Positions 48,272 to 58,641 of a stretch of DNA of 64,000 nt are shown here, one piece after another. The position numbers and the translations under genes are program-made. The notes beneath the pieces are model-generated. The model did no database searches, was not told where the DNA came from, and was given only the letters and a program-made list of their open reading frames with translations. The first letter of the stretch is position 1. Every line of letters begins with the position of its first letter. Origin of the DNA: Variovorax sp. HW608 (GTDB taxonomy: Bacteria; Pseudomonadota; Gammaproteobacteria; Burkholderiales; Burkholderiaceae_C). The DNA lies in assembly GCF_900090195.1 (NCBI RefSeq), contig NZ_LT607803.1:6722229-6786228 (forward strand), read 5' to 3'.

Positions 48272-48997
48272 TCAGCAGCCCAGCAGATCCGCGAGATGCT
48301 CGATGCTGCGCGCGTGCAGGTTGTTGTCCGGCTCCGGCGAAACATCCTTCGGCCGCGAAGGACCGAACTCCAGAGGCCGCTCGATGTAGGCGGTGCGCAG
48401 CCCGCAGGTGCGTGCGGCTGCGAGGTCGTCATGGTGCGCGGCGGCGAGCATCACCTGCCCCGGCGACACATCGAACACCGCCGCGACGCCGAGGTAGGTG
48501 CGCGGATCGGGCTTGTAGGCCTTGAAGACCTCGGCCGACAGCACGCAATCCCACGGCAGGCCGGCGTTCTTCGCCATCTCGGTCAAGAGGCCGATGTTGC
48601 CGTTCGAGAGCGAGCAGATGATGAACTTGCGCCTGAGCCGCGCGAGGCCCGGGACGCAATCCGGCCACGCGGGCAGCCGGTGCCAGGCCTTGTTGAGATC
48701 GCGCTTGCGGGCCGCGTCGAGATCCTCGATGCCGAAGTCGTGCAGCACACCGCCGAGGATGCCCATGTGCAGTTCGTCGAGCAGCGTGAAGCCGCCCTCG
48801 CCCGCCGCGAGGCGCTCCATCACGCCCTTCATCGCCGGCTGGTAGCCCGCGCGCCATGCCAGCGCGAACGCACCGCCATCGATGCTAGGGAGGATGCGCT
48901 CGGCCTCGGCCGCGATGCCCGAGTACCAGTCGACCACCGTCCCGAAGACGTCAAAGGCGATGACCTTCAGGTCGCTCGCGTCGACGCTTGTGTTCAC
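48272..48997 (-). CDS. HAD-superfamily haloacid dehalogenase type II-like hydrolase
   Basis: 241 residues. Nucleophile motif IAFDVFGTVVDW (Asp), SLSNGNIGLL (motif II), Lys in AYKPDPRTYLGVA and a terminal motif AAAHHDDLAAARTCGLRTAYIERP. This matches L-2-haloacid dehalogenases and related phosphatases. The start is GTG 48997, because the stop of the third micro-ORF repeat overlaps it as GTGA and GGAGGT lies upstream. Probably cotranscribed with edd and eda. Confidence 0.88.
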   Translation of the reverse strand: MNTSVDASDLKVIAFDVFGTVVDWYSGIAAEAERILPSIDGGAFALAWRAGYQPAMKGVMERLAAGEGGFTLLDELHMGILGGVLHDFGIEDLDAARKRDLNKAWHRLPAWPDCVPGLARLRRKFIICSLSNGNIGLLTEMAKNAGLPWDCVLSAEVFKAYKPDPRTYLGVAAVFDVSPGQVMLAAAHHDDLAAARTCGLRTAYIERPLEFGPSRPKDVSPEPDNNLHARSIEHLADLLGC

Positions 48998-49059
48998 CAG
49001 GAAACCTCCGCGCTTCGCACTGCGGTGCGAGCGCCTTCGGGCGGCCGGGCGGCGCTCAT
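48994..49059 (-). repeat. 66-nt intercistronic repeat, copy 3, with 21-residue micro-ORF
   Basis: Bridges eda and the HAD gene. ATG overlaps the eda TGA (ATGA); the micro-ORF begins [15 protein letters not shown] and ends SAEVSW. Its TGA overlaps the HAD start as GTGA. It matches copy 1 base for base up to AGC before the ribosome-binding site, then differs by one A-to-G before GGAGGT. Confidence 0.85.
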
Positions 49060-49681
49060 CGCGCGAGCTGGCTCGCTTCTCGGGCGAGCGCCTCGATGCG
49101 CGACCAGTCGCCGGCGGCGATCGCATCGGTCGGCACGATCCACGAGCCGCCGACGCAAGCGACATTCGACAGGGCAAGAAACTCGGGCGCATTGCCCGCA
49201 TGGATGCCGCCGGTGGGGCAGAACTTCACGTCGCCGAACGGCCCCTGCCATGCCTTGAGCATCGCGAGGCCGCCCGCCTGCACCGCCGGGAAGAACTTGA
49301 GTTCGGTGAAGCCGTCTTCCTGGGCCAGCATGATTTCGCTGCCGGTCGCGACGCCCGGCAAAAGCGGCAGGCCGAGGTCGTGGCACGCCTTGCCGACCGC
49401 GCGCGTGTAGCCCGGGCTGACGCCGAACTTCGCGCCTGCGAGCGCCGAGGCCTGGGCATCGGCCGCGCTGCGGATGGTGCCGGCGCCGGCCACCGCCTCT
49501 GGCACTTCCTTGGCGATGAGTTCGATGCATTCGAGTGCCTCGCGCGTGCGCAGCGTCACCTCGAGCATGCGGATGCCGCCGGCCACGAGTGCGCGCGCCA
49601 GCGGCACCGCGTCCTTCACGTCATGCAGCACGATCACGGGGATCACCGGTGCATCGCGCATCACGTCGAGCGCGGTCAAAT

Positions 49682-49691
<10 letters not shown>
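49056..49691 (-). CDS. eda: 2-dehydro-3-deoxy-phosphogluconate (KDPG) aldolase
   Basis: 211 residues. [40 protein letters not shown] holds the catalytic Glu, the Schiff-base lysine is in [14 protein letters not shown], and [15 protein letters not shown] binds phosphate. Cleaves KDPG to pyruvate and glyceraldehyde-3-phosphate in the Entner-Doudoroff pathway. Start overlaps the end of edd by 10 bp. It differs in sequence from the dgoA product and keeps the VTLRT element of Eda rather than LNSP. Confidence 0.94.
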
Positions 49692-51520
<1,829 letters not shown>

Positions 51521-51618
51521 GGGATATGTCGCATTGCCGAGGAGCTGGCACGTGTTGGCGGCCGGAAGTGCATGGTATCAAGCCCGAATGAAACAGCCGG
51601 CTCCGCGGTATTCCTGCA

Positions 51619-52158
51619 TCAATCGATGAGCTTGACCTCGACGCGCCGCGCCTCGGCGTTGTTGCCCGAGCCGGTGGTGACTGCGGGCCGTTCCATCTGC
51701 ACCTTGTCGGGCGGGCAGCCGAGGCCGACGAGCACGTCGCGGACCGTCTGTGCGCGCCTCTTGGCGAGCTCCTCGTTGAGCGCCGCGTCGCCGGTGGTGT
51801 CGTGGAAGCCGGACACCAGTGCCTTCTTGCCGCCCTCGACGCCCTTGAGCACGATGGCCAGCGCCTCGGCCGCGCCGGGTGCGATGTCGGCGCTCGCGGT
51901 GGCGAAGTAGAAGTTCACCACGCCCCCCGCGACGCGGATGCTCGCGCCCTCGGGAATCACGACCATCACGGTCTCGGTCACCACGGCCACGGTCGTCGCC
52001 GGCGCCGCCGCGGCCGCGGGCTGAGCCGGCACGGCCGCGTTGTGGCTCCTCGAATAGAGCACGATGCCCATGACAAACAGGATCACCAGCGCAATCAGGC
52101 CAAGCACGAAGGCAAGGATGAAGTTCTGTTGGCTCTCGTCGTTGCTGGTCGCAGACAT
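51619..52158 (-). CDS. OmpA-domain membrane protein
   Basis: 179 residues. One transmembrane helix (about 12-35, FILAFVLGLIALVILFVMGIVLY) is followed by an Ala/Pro linker and a C-terminal OmpA-like peptidoglycan-binding domain (VNFYFATASADIAPGAAEAL, VSGFHDTTGDAALNEELAKRRAQTVRDVLVGLG). The inner-membrane anchor with OmpA domain suggests it tethers or senses the cell wall. GGAGA lies upstream of ATG 52158. Divergent from the ChaC-like gene with only 42 bp between starts. Confidence 0.85.
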   Translation of the reverse strand: MSATSNDESQQNFILAFVLGLIALVILFVMGIVLYSRSHNAAVPAQPAAAAAPATTVAVVTETVMVVIPEGASIRVAGGVVNFYFATASADIAPGAAEALAIVLKGVEGGKKALVSGFHDTTGDAALNEELAKRRAQTVRDVLVGLGCPPDKVQMERPAVTTGSGNNAEARRVEVKLID

Positions 52159-52200
52159 GGGCGGATCTCCATAGTTGAGGGGCCGGTAAATAATGGTGCG

Positions 52201-52923
52201 GTGAACCATGACCGCGAAATTGTAGGTGTCGCCCCCGAGCCGCCGAAGGGCGATCCGGGTCCTCCAGGGCTCGATCCGCTGCCCACGCCCCTGCGCGATC
52301 CCAAGCCGATGCTCGATCGCGTGATCGACGAATGGGGTGGTCACCAGGACCTTTGGCTCTTCGGCTACGGCTCACTGATCTGGCGGCCCGAGTTCGGCTT
52401 CATCGAGCGTCATCCGGCGCGCGTGCACGGCTGGCATCGTGCGCTCAAGATGTGGAGCCGGGTGAACCGCGGCACGGTCGACAACCCGGGCCTGGTGTTC
52501 GGGCTGCTGTCGGGCGGCAGTTGCCGCGGCATGGTGTTCCGCGTGCCGGCGGCCAACGGGCTCGAAACGCTCGGCCGCCTCTGGCTGCGCGAGATGCCCA
52601 CGGGCGTCTACGACCCGCGCTGGCTCGAATGCGTCACGCCGCATTGCAAGGTCAAGGCGCTCGCCTTCACGCTGTCGAGGCTCAGCCCCAACTTCACCGG
52701 CGAACTCAGCGACGAACGCTACCGCCACATCTTCGCGAGCGCGGTCGGGCGCTACGGCAGTTCGTTCGACTACGCGCAGCAGACCTTGCTGGAACTCAAG
52801 CGGCACTCGATCCACGACGCTGCATTGGCGCGCCTGGTCAGGCTGGCCGAAAACCGATTGTCGGCCGAGGCCGATGGCGGAAAGCCGCCGTCTCCGCTAT
52901 ACCGTCCAAAGTCCCGAACCTGA
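52201..52923 (+). CDS. ChaC-like gamma-glutamylcyclotransferase
   Basis: 240 residues from GTG 52201, or 204 from ATG 52309. The signature LWLFGYGSLIWRPEF is the ChaC substrate loop; YDPRWLECVT and the C-terminal helical part follow. ChaC enzymes degrade glutathione to 5-oxoproline and Cys-Gly. The first 36 residues are proline-rich (PEPPKGDPGPPGLDPLPTPL) and outside the domain, so the shorter form may be correct. Confidence 0.85.
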   Translation: MNHDREIVGVAPEPPKGDPGPPGLDPLPTPLRDPKPMLDRVIDEWGGHQDLWLFGYGSLIWRPEFGFIERHPARVHGWHRALKMWSRVNRGTVDNPGLVFGLLSGGSCRGMVFRVPAANGLETLGRLWLREMPTGVYDPRWLECVTPHCKVKALAFTLSRLSPNFTGELSDERYRHIFASAVGRYGSSFDYAQQTLLELKRHSIHDAALARLVRLAENRLSAEADGGKPPSPLYRPKSRT

Positions 52924-52943
52924 TCAACATTCAAGGAGCTCCC

Positions 52944-53480
52944 ATGTCCCGCCCTATCATCGCCCTCGCTGCCACCCTCGTTGCCGCCGGCACGCTCACC
53001 GCCTGCGGCACCATGGGCCAGGGCGCGGGGGCCACGGCCGCGCTCGCACCGACCGGCGCGATCTCGCCGAATCCGACCATGGGCAAGGTGAGCTTCACGC
53101 CGCTGGACCATGGCGTGCGCGTGTCCGGCGAAGTGCGCGGACTCCCGCCGGGGACGGAACACGGCTTCCACATCCATGAAAAGGGCGATTGCGGCGACAA
53201 CGGCAATGCCTCGGGCGGCCACTTCAACCCTTTGGGCGGCACGCACGGAAAGTTCGCCGCCCCCGGCAGCCATGCCGGGGAGTTGCCGAGCCTCGTGGCG
53301 GATGCGAGCGGCATGGCGCGCTTCAGCGTCGAGGTGCATGCCATCTCCCTGACCGAAGGCGCCGCCAACAACGTGGTCGGCCGCGCGGTCGTGGTGCATC
53401 GCGACCGCGACGACTTCACGACGCAGCCGGCCGGCAACTCCGGCCCGCGCGTCGCCTGCGGCGTGATCAGCCGCGGCTGA
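52944..53480 (+). CDS. sodC: Cu/Zn superoxide dismutase, predicted lipoprotein
   Basis: 178 residues. Lipoprotein signal ending LTACGT (Cys about residue 21). Copper ligands HGFHIHE, bridging His in GGHFNP, zinc histidines in GGTHG and GSHAG, Cu His in VVVHRDRDD and the active-site arginine in GPRVACGVI. The zinc-ligand aspartate that usually follows HAG (HAGD) is glutamate here (HAGELP). AAGGAG lies 6 bases before the ATG. Overlaps the next gene's end by 14 bp on the other strand. Confidence 0.92.
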   Translation: MSRPIIALAATLVAAGTLTACGTMGQGAGATAALAPTGAISPNPTMGKVSFTPLDHGVRVSGEVRGLPPGTEHGFHIHEKGDCGDNGNASGGHFNPLGGTHGKFAAPGSHAGELPSLVADASGMARFSVEVHAISLTEGAANNVVGRAVVVHRDRDDFTTQPAGNSGPRVACGVISRG

Positions 53481-54045
53481 GCCGCTCCCGCAGCAGGGCT
53501 TCGGCGCGCGCCAACTCTTCGGGCGTGTCGATGTCGGTGACGATGCCGATGTCGTCGAGCTCGAGTTCGGCGACCTGCCCCGCTTCGCGCAGGGCGCGCA
53601 GCACCGGCGCCGCGCCCGGGTTGCCCGACAAGGCAGCAAGCCGGGGTCCGCACGGCGCCGCAAATCCGACCGGGTGCCCGCGCACGCCGCGATAGCTCGG
53701 CTGCGCCGCCTGCACCGCGCCCTGCAATGCCTGCGCCACCGCCCGCAGCGTCGCGGGCTGGACCAGCGGCAGATCGGCCGGCAGGATCAGCCATCCTTGC
53801 GCCTCCGCCGTCGCGCGCACGGCAGCGGCGATCGAATCGCCCATGCCCGGATGCCCGGCGTCTTCCAGATGCCACGGCAGGCCGCTCGCGCGCACGGCAG
53901 CCAGCGTGTGCTCCAGCACCGTCGCCCCGGCCAGCGGCGCGTGCAGCTTGTGGCCGGCGCCGCCCGCGGCGCGGAACCGCTCGCCGCGACCCGAGGCGAG
54001 GACGATGACAGTGGGCAGGCTGGACGGCGGGGATGCGGCATTCAT
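53467..54045 (-). CDS. MobA-like nucleotidyltransferase
   Basis: 192 residues of the molybdenum-cofactor guanylyl/cytidylyltransferase-like group. Nucleotide loop [14 protein letters not shown] (usually LAAGxGxRF/M), the metal-site region [28 protein letters not shown] and the C-terminal [11 protein letters not shown]. The closest known roles are MocA/NBP-type cofactor synthesis for molybdenum hydroxylases; none is encoded in this window. Overlaps sodC tail-to-tail by 14 bp. Confidence 0.83.
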   Translation of the reverse strand: MNAASPPSSLPTVIVLASGRGERFRAAGGAGHKLHAPLAGATVLEHTLAAVRASGLPWHLEDAGHPGMGDSIAAAVRATAEAQGWLILPADLPLVQPATLRAVAQALQGAVQAAQPSYRGVRGHPVGFAAPCGPRLAALSGNPGAAPVLRALREAGQVAELELDDIGIVTDIDTPEELARAEALLRERLSRG

Positions 54046-54078
54046 GCCGCGCAGTATCTCCTCCTGGCTTGCGCAACA

Positions 54079-54738
54079 ATGGCCCCCATGATCAGCTCCC
54101 CAAAAGAAGCGCTGGCCGCGCTGCGCAAAAGCTATGAGCGTGCCGAACTCGACGAAGGCAGCAGCGCCGCCGACCCGCTGAAGCAATTCGAGCGCTGGCT
54201 CGCCGAGGCCATCGACGCCAAGCTGCCCGAGCCGAATGCGATGACGCTCGCCACCGTCAGCGGCGACCTGCGCCCTTCCACCCGCATCGTGCTCATCAAG
54301 GGCTACGACGAGCGCGGCATCGTCTGGTACACCAACTACCAGAGCCGCAAGGGGCAGGACCTCGCCGGCAATCCCTTTGCCGCGCTGCAGTTCCACTGGG
54401 TCGAGCTCGAGCGCGTGGTGCGCATCGAGGGCCGGGTCGAGCGGGTCAGCGATGCCGAAAGCGACGCCTACTTCGCGAGCCGTCCGCTCGATTCGCGCAT
54501 CGGCGCCTGGGCGAGCCCGCAGAGTGAAGTCATCAGCGGCCGCGACGTGCTGGTGAAGAACGCCGCCGTCTACGCGGCCAAGCACCTGCTCTCGCCGCCA
54601 CGCCCGCCGCACTGGGGCGGCTTCCGGCTCGTGCCGGACCGCTGGGAGTTCTGGCAGGGCCGCAAGAGCCGGCTGCACGACCGGCTGCGCTATCGGCTCG
54701 AAGGCGGCGAGTGGGTGCGGGAGCGGCTCGCGCCCTGA
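54079..54738 (+). CDS. pdxH: Pyridoxamine 5'-phosphate oxidase
   Basis: 219 residues. FMN/PLP-binding pattern: [80 protein letters not shown] and the C-terminal [24 protein letters not shown]. Makes pyridoxal phosphate from pyridoxamine or pyridoxine phosphate, feeding PLP enzymes such as the D-amino-acid deaminase in this window. ATG 54079 precedes a second ATG at 54088. Confidence 0.95.
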   Translation: MAPMISSPKEALAALRKSYERAELDEGSSAADPLKQFERWLAEAIDAKLPEPNAMTLATVSGDLRPSTRIVLIKGYDERGIVWYTNYQSRKGQDLAGNPFAALQFHWVELERVVRIEGRVERVSDAESDAYFASRPLDSRIGAWASPQSEVISGRDVLVKNAAVYAAKHLLSPPRPPHWGGFRLVPDRWEFWQGRKSRLHDRLRYRLEGGEWVRERLAP

Positions 54739-54744
54739 GGCGGC

Positions 54745-55704
54745 TCAGAGCCGGCCCGCCAGCGCCATCACCACCGTCAGCGTGACCAGCGCCAGCGCCG
54801 TCGAAACCACCACGCTCGCCGTCACCAGTTCTTCCGCCGTGCGGTAGCGCTGCGAGAACAGGAAGACGTTCGCGCCGATCGGCAGCGCGGCCGCGACCAC
54901 CATCACGGTCAGCGGCAATCCGCGCAGCCCGAGCATCCATCCGAGCGCGGCGACCAGCAGCGAGTGGACCAGGTTCTTGATCAGCGCCTGCCCCAGCGCG
55001 CCGCGCCAGTGCCTGCCCACCGGGGTCAGCGCCAGCGTGATGCCCACCATGACCAGCGCCACCGGGCTGAACGCGCCGCCGAGCAGCCCGATCGTCATGT
55101 CGATGGCATCGGGCATGCGCAGGCCCGATTGGGCGAACAGCAGCCCCGCCACGATCGGGAGGGGCACCGGATGGATGATCGCGTTGTAGAGCGCCCGCCC
55201 GACGATGCGCATGATCGGGCGCCTCGCCTCGCCGCTCGCCGAGGCCTGCTCGTGCGCCACGGCAAGCTCCAGGACCACCGTGGCGCTGGTCAACAGCACC
55301 AGCGAGTGCAGCGAGATGAGCGTGAGCAGCACCACCGTGCCCTCTGGCCCGTAGGCCAGTCCGATCAGCGCGATGCCGATCATCACGGTGTTGCTGTAGG
55401 TATTGGCGAGCGCGAGCACCGCCGCCGTGCGATTGAAGCCGCGCCAGAACAGCGTGCCTGCGAAGATGAGCCCCGCCGCGATGAAGTACGCGGCCACCGG
55501 GCGCAGGCTGAGCTGCTCGACGTGCACCATGCTCATCGAATGGAACAGCAGCGCCGGCGCCAGCAGCAGGAAGATCAGGTTCGACAGATCGCGCACCGCA
55601 CCGCCGCCGATCCAGCCTCGGCGCCCCGCCACGAAACCGACGGCAATGAGCAGGACAACGGGAAGCAGGGAGGAAAGGGCGGTCGCATTCACCGCCGCGA
55701 GCAT
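54745..55704 (-). CDS. AEC-family transporter
   Basis: 319 residues with about ten hydrophobic helices, of the auxin efflux carrier family: LLPVVLLIAVGFVAGRRGWIGGGAVRDLSNLIFLLLAPALLFHSM, ALANTYSNTVMIGIALIGLAYG and a C-terminal half ending FSQRYRTAEELVTASVVVSTALALVTLTVVMAL. Members export carboxylates or amino-acid-like compounds. ATG 55704 (MLAAVNATAL) was preferred to an upstream one. Convergent with pdxH, 6 bp apart. Confidence 0.88.
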   Translation of the reverse strand: MLAAVNATALSSLLPVVLLIAVGFVAGRRGWIGGGAVRDLSNLIFLLLAPALLFHSMSMVHVEQLSLRPVAAYFIAAGLIFAGTLFWRGFNRTAAVLALANTYSNTVMIGIALIGLAYGPEGTVVLLTLISLHSLVLLTSATVVLELAVAHEQASASGEARRPIMRIVGRALYNAIIHPVPLPIVAGLLFAQSGLRMPDAIDMTIGLLGGAFSPVALVMVGITLALTPVGRHWRGALGQALIKNLVHSLLVAALGWMLGLRGLPLTVMVVAAALPIGANVFLFSQRYRTAEELVTASVVVSTALALVTLTVVMALAGRL

Positions 55705-55735
55705 ATCCGCGCCCGCAAGGCGCAAGCCGCGCGGC

Positions 55736-56044
55736 TCACACCGTGGGCCAGCACTCGAACGCGGCCAAGCGGTCGAAGGGCCGCTGCACCTCTTTCACTT
55801 CGAGCGACGACACCCACGCACCCGGCACCCCCGTGCGCAGCCAGTCGCACATGTGCGCGATCTGGTTCGGCGAGCCCTGCAGCATGGCCTCGACCGAGCC
55901 GTCCAGCCGGTTGCGGACCCAGCCCGTGATGCCGAGCCCGCGGGCATGGCGCACGCAGGCCTGGCGATAGCCCACGCCCTGCACCCTGCCGACCACCCGG
56001 ATCAGGCGGCAGTCCACTGGGCCATTTCTTTCCGCAGATTCCAT
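55736..56044 (-). CDS. acyP: Acylphosphatase
   Basis: 102 residues. Phosphate loop VVGRVQGVGYRQACVRHA with the catalytic arginine (GYR) and the catalytic asparagine in GITGWVRNRLDGSVEAM. Hydrolyses carboxyl-phosphate bonds. ATG 56044 gives a family-like length with about ten extra N-terminal residues. 31 bp before the AEC gene on the same strand. Confidence 0.9.
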   Translation of the reverse strand: MESAERNGPVDCRLIRVVGRVQGVGYRQACVRHARGLGITGWVRNRLDGSVEAMLQGSPNQIAHMCDWLRTGVPGAWVSSLEVKEVQRPFDRLAAFECWPTV

Positions 56045-56133
56045 CGCCACGGCTCCTGCTCCGGATGAAGCCCGCAGCATCGTCGAACAGGGTCGCTGCG
56101 CCAAGTTTCAATTGGTGAGCGAGCCCGCCGCGA

Positions 56134-56682
56134 TCAGTCCTTGAGGTACTTCGCGAAGGTCTTCTGGAACTTCTCGACCTTGGGACCGACCACGAAGGCG
56201 CAGTACCCCTGGTTCGGGTTGTTCAGGAAATAGTCCTGGTGATAGGCCTCGGCGGCCTGGTAGTTGGCCAGCGGCTGCACCTCGGTCACGACGGGCGCGC
56301 GGTAGGTCTTGCTGTCGGCGATCTCGCGGATCACCTCCTCGGCCACCCGCTTCTGCTCGTCGTTCGTGTAGTAGATGCCGCTGCGGTATTGCGTGCCGAC
56401 GTCGTTGCCCTGCCGGTTGAGGGTGGTCGGGTCGTGCACCACGAAGAAGATCTCCAGGATCTCGTGCAGCGAGATCTCCTCGGGGTCGAACACCAGCTTG
56501 ACCACCTCGGCATGCCCGGTGCGGCCGGTGCAGACCTGTTCGTAGCTCGGGTTCACTGTCTGGCCGTTGCTGTAGCCCGATTCGACGTCGAGCACGCCGC
56601 GCACGCGGTCGAACACTGCCTCGGTGCACCAGAAGCAGCCGCCGCCAAGGACGATGGTTTCGGTTTGAGTGGGGTGGGTCAT
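56134..56682 (-). CDS. msrA: Peptide methionine-S-sulfoxide reductase
   Basis: 182 residues. Active-site GGGCFWC (catalytic Cys about residue 17), ESGYSNGQTVNPSYEQVCTGRTGHAEVVKLVFDP, FFVVHDPTTLNRQGNDVGTQYRSGIYY. Length and motifs fit MsrA without an MsrB fusion; an additional Cys in QGYCAFVV could resolve the disulfide. ATG 56682 was chosen because an upstream ATG would be inside a hairpin that also holds the CGGAG ribosome-binding site. Confidence 0.94.
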   Translation of the reverse strand: MTHPTQTETIVLGGGCFWCTEAVFDRVRGVLDVESGYSNGQTVNPSYEQVCTGRTGHAEVVKLVFDPEEISLHEILEIFFVVHDPTTLNRQGNDVGTQYRSGIYYTNDEQKRVAEEVIREIADSKTYRAPVVTEVQPLANYQAAEAYHQDYFLNNPNQGYCAFVVGPKVEKFQKTFAKYLKD

Positions 56683-56701
56683 GGGGTACTCCGAGTACCC
56701 C
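56683..56701 (-). promoter_or_regulatory. Hairpin holding the msrA ribosome-binding site
   Basis: Read on the minus strand, GGGGTACT-CGG-AGTACCCC is an 8-bp stem with a 3-base loop. It ends at the base before the msrA ATG. The only Shine-Dalgarno-like sequence, CGGAG, spans loop and stem, so folding should limit translation. A DNA operator function is the alternative. Confidence 0.5.
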
Positions 56702-56741
56702 ACATTGTGGCGGCTTGACGCGAACCAAGGCCCTCACTACA

Positions 56742-56763
56742 TTACTAACCCGCCAGTCATTAA
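56742..56763. promoter_or_regulatory. Imperfect dyad, candidate TetR operator
   Basis: TTACTAACCCG / CAGTCATTAA region, 22 bp, 7 of 11 positions symmetric. It lies 6 bp before the TetR gene start in an otherwise short intergenic gap. TetR-family pump regulators commonly bind such sites next to their own gene. Low symmetry keeps this tentative. Confidence 0.35.
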
Positions 56764-56769
56764 CGCCCC

Positions 56770-57444
56770 ATGCCCGCGCCCCGATTCCTCAGCGACAAGA
56801 TCTGTACCGTTCGCGCCAAGCGCGAACGTCGCAAGGAAGCCCGTCCTGGCGAGCTGCTCGAGGCGGCGCTCGACCTCTTCGTCGAAAAAGGCTTCGCGGC
56901 CACCCGTTCCGAGGAAGTCGCAGCCCGCGCCGGCGTCTCCAAGGGCACCCTCTTCCTCTACTTCCCGAGCAAGGAAGAGCTCTTCAAGGCAGTGGTGGTC
57001 GAGAACCTCGCCGGCCGCTTCACCGAGTGGAACCGCGAGTTCGATGAGTTCGAAGGCTCCACCATCGACATGCTGCGCTACTGCCTGCGCATCTGGTGGG
57101 AGCGCGTCGGATCGACCAAGGCATCCGGCCTCACCAAGCTCATGCTGAGCGAGGGCCGCAACTTTCCCGAACTGGCGGAGTTTTATCGCCGCGAGGTGGT
57201 CAAACCCGGTCACACGCTGCTGCGGCGCATCATCCGGCGCGGCGTCGACAGCGGCGAATTCGCGCCGGTCGACGTCGACAACGCCATCTACGCCGTCATC
57301 TCGCCCATGGTCTTCCTGATGCTGTGGAAACACTCCGCGCCCATCTGCGTCGATGGAGAATCCAACTTCGACCCCGAGAAATACCTCGCGATCCAGACCG
57401 ACATCGTGCTCAACGGGCTGTGCAAGCCCAAGGCGGCGGAATGA
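56770..57444 (+). CDS. TetR/AcrR-family transcriptional regulator
   Basis: 224 residues. TetR helix-turn-helix: RPGELLEAALDLFVEKGFAATRSEEVAARAGVSKGTLFLYFPSKEELFKAVV. A C-terminal ligand domain without recognisable specificity follows. Its stop overlaps the start of the membrane-fusion gene (ATGA), so the regulator is cotranscribed with the efflux pump it most likely represses. Confidence 0.92.
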   Translation: MPAPRFLSDKICTVRAKRERRKEARPGELLEAALDLFVEKGFAATRSEEVAARAGVSKGTLFLYFPSKEELFKAVVVENLAGRFTEWNREFDEFEGSTIDMLRYCLRIWWERVGSTKASGLTKLMLSEGRNFPELAEFYRREVVKPGHTLLRRIIRRGVDSGEFAPVDVDNAIYAVISPMVFLMLWKHSAPICVDGESNFDPEKYLAIQTDIVLNGLCKPKAAE

Positions 57445-58628
57445 AGCGCTCCATCAAATGGGTCGTCGTGGCCCTCATCCTCGTGCTCGTCGTCGGCGGG
57501 GTGCTGCGCGCGATCGGCGCGCGCAGGGCGCACCAGGCGGCCGCCGCGGCCAGCGCGAAGCCGGCTGAAACCGTGATCGAGCTTTCGGCCGCCGACGTGG
57601 TCCGCGCCAGGCGGCGCGAGCTCGCCGAAACGCACGCCGTCTCGGGCACGCTGCGGGCCGTCGATTCCGCGCAGGTCAAGGCCCGCGTGGCCGGCGAGCT
57701 CATCGGCCTCACGGTGCGCGAAGGCGACACGGTCAAGGCCGGGCAGGTCATCGCGCGCATCGATCCGATCGAATTCCACTCGCGCATGCGCCAGGCGCAG
57801 GAACAGGCCGACTCGGCTCGCGCCCAGGCCGAAGTCGCGCAGCGCAACTACGACAACAACCGGGCGCTGGTGGACCAGGGCTTCATCTCGCGCACCGCGC
57901 TCGACACCTCGCAGTCCAATCTCAATGCCGCGCTGGCAACGCACCGCGCCGCGCTGGCGGCGGTCGACGTGATGCGCAAGTCGCTCGACGACACGGTCCT
58001 GAAGAGCCCCATCAATGGACAGGTGTCACAGCGTTTCGCGCAATCCGGCGAGCGCGTGGGCATCGACGCCAAGGTGATCGAGGTGGTCGACCTCAGCCGC
58101 ATCGAAGTCGAAGCCACCCTGGCCGCGGCCGACTCGGTGGCGGTGCGCGTCGGCCAGCGCGCGACGCTGCAGATCGAAGGCGGCGGTGCGATCGACCCCC
58201 GAAGCGGCGAACGCAGCGTCGGTGCCACTGTCGTGCGCGTGAACCCCTCGGCCCAGGCGGGCAGCCGCAGCGTGCTCGTCTACCTCGAGCTCGATCGCAG
58301 CACCGGCTTCCGCCAGGGCCTGTTCGCGCAAGGCTCGATCGACGTCGGCCGCACCGACACGCTCGCCCTGCCCCTCACTGCCGTTCGCACCGACAAGCCC
58401 ACGCCCTACGTGCAGCTCGTGACCGAAGGCCGCATCGCGCACCGCCAGGTCGAGACCGGGCTGCGCGGACAGGCCGATGGGCAGGCAATGATCGCGGTGC
58501 GCGGCATCGACGAAGGCGCCGTGGTGGTGGCCGGCAGCGTCGGCACGCTGCGCGACGGCACCGCGGTGCGCCTCGCACCTGTGGCAGCCACCGGCGGCAC
58601 GCCGACGGCGGCCCGCACCGCGCCCTGA
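57441..58628 (+). CDS. RND efflux periplasmic adaptor (membrane fusion protein)
   Basis: 395 residues. N-terminal membrane anchor (WVVVALILVLVVGGVL), lipoyl-like beta hairpin (VSGTLRAVDSAQVKARVAGELIGLTVREGDTVKAGQVIARID), alpha-helical hairpin (QEQADSARAQAEVAQRNYDNNRALVDQGFISRTALDTSQSNLNAALATHRAAL), lipoyl return (LKSPINGQVSQRFAQSGERVG) and beta barrel. No lipobox cysteine. Links the RND pump to the TolC-type channel encoded downstream. Confidence 0.93.
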   Translation: MKRSIKWVVVALILVLVVGGVLRAIGARRAHQAAAAASAKPAETVIELSAADVVRARRRELAETHAVSGTLRAVDSAQVKARVAGELIGLTVREGDTVKAGQVIARIDPIEFHSRMRQAQEQADSARAQAEVAQRNYDNNRALVDQGFISRTALDTSQSNLNAALATHRAALAAVDVMRKSLDDTVLKSPINGQVSQRFAQSGERVGIDAKVIEVVDLSRIEVEATLAAADSVAVRVGQRATLQIEGGGAIDPRSGERSVGATVVRVNPSAQAGSRSVLVYLELDRSTGFRQGLFAQGSIDVGRTDTLALPLTAVRTDKPTPYVQLVTEGRIAHRQVETGLRGQADGQAMIAVRGIDEGAVVVAGSVGTLRDGTAVRLAPVAATGGTPTAARTAP

Positions 58629-58641
58629 GCGACGCAGCGCC

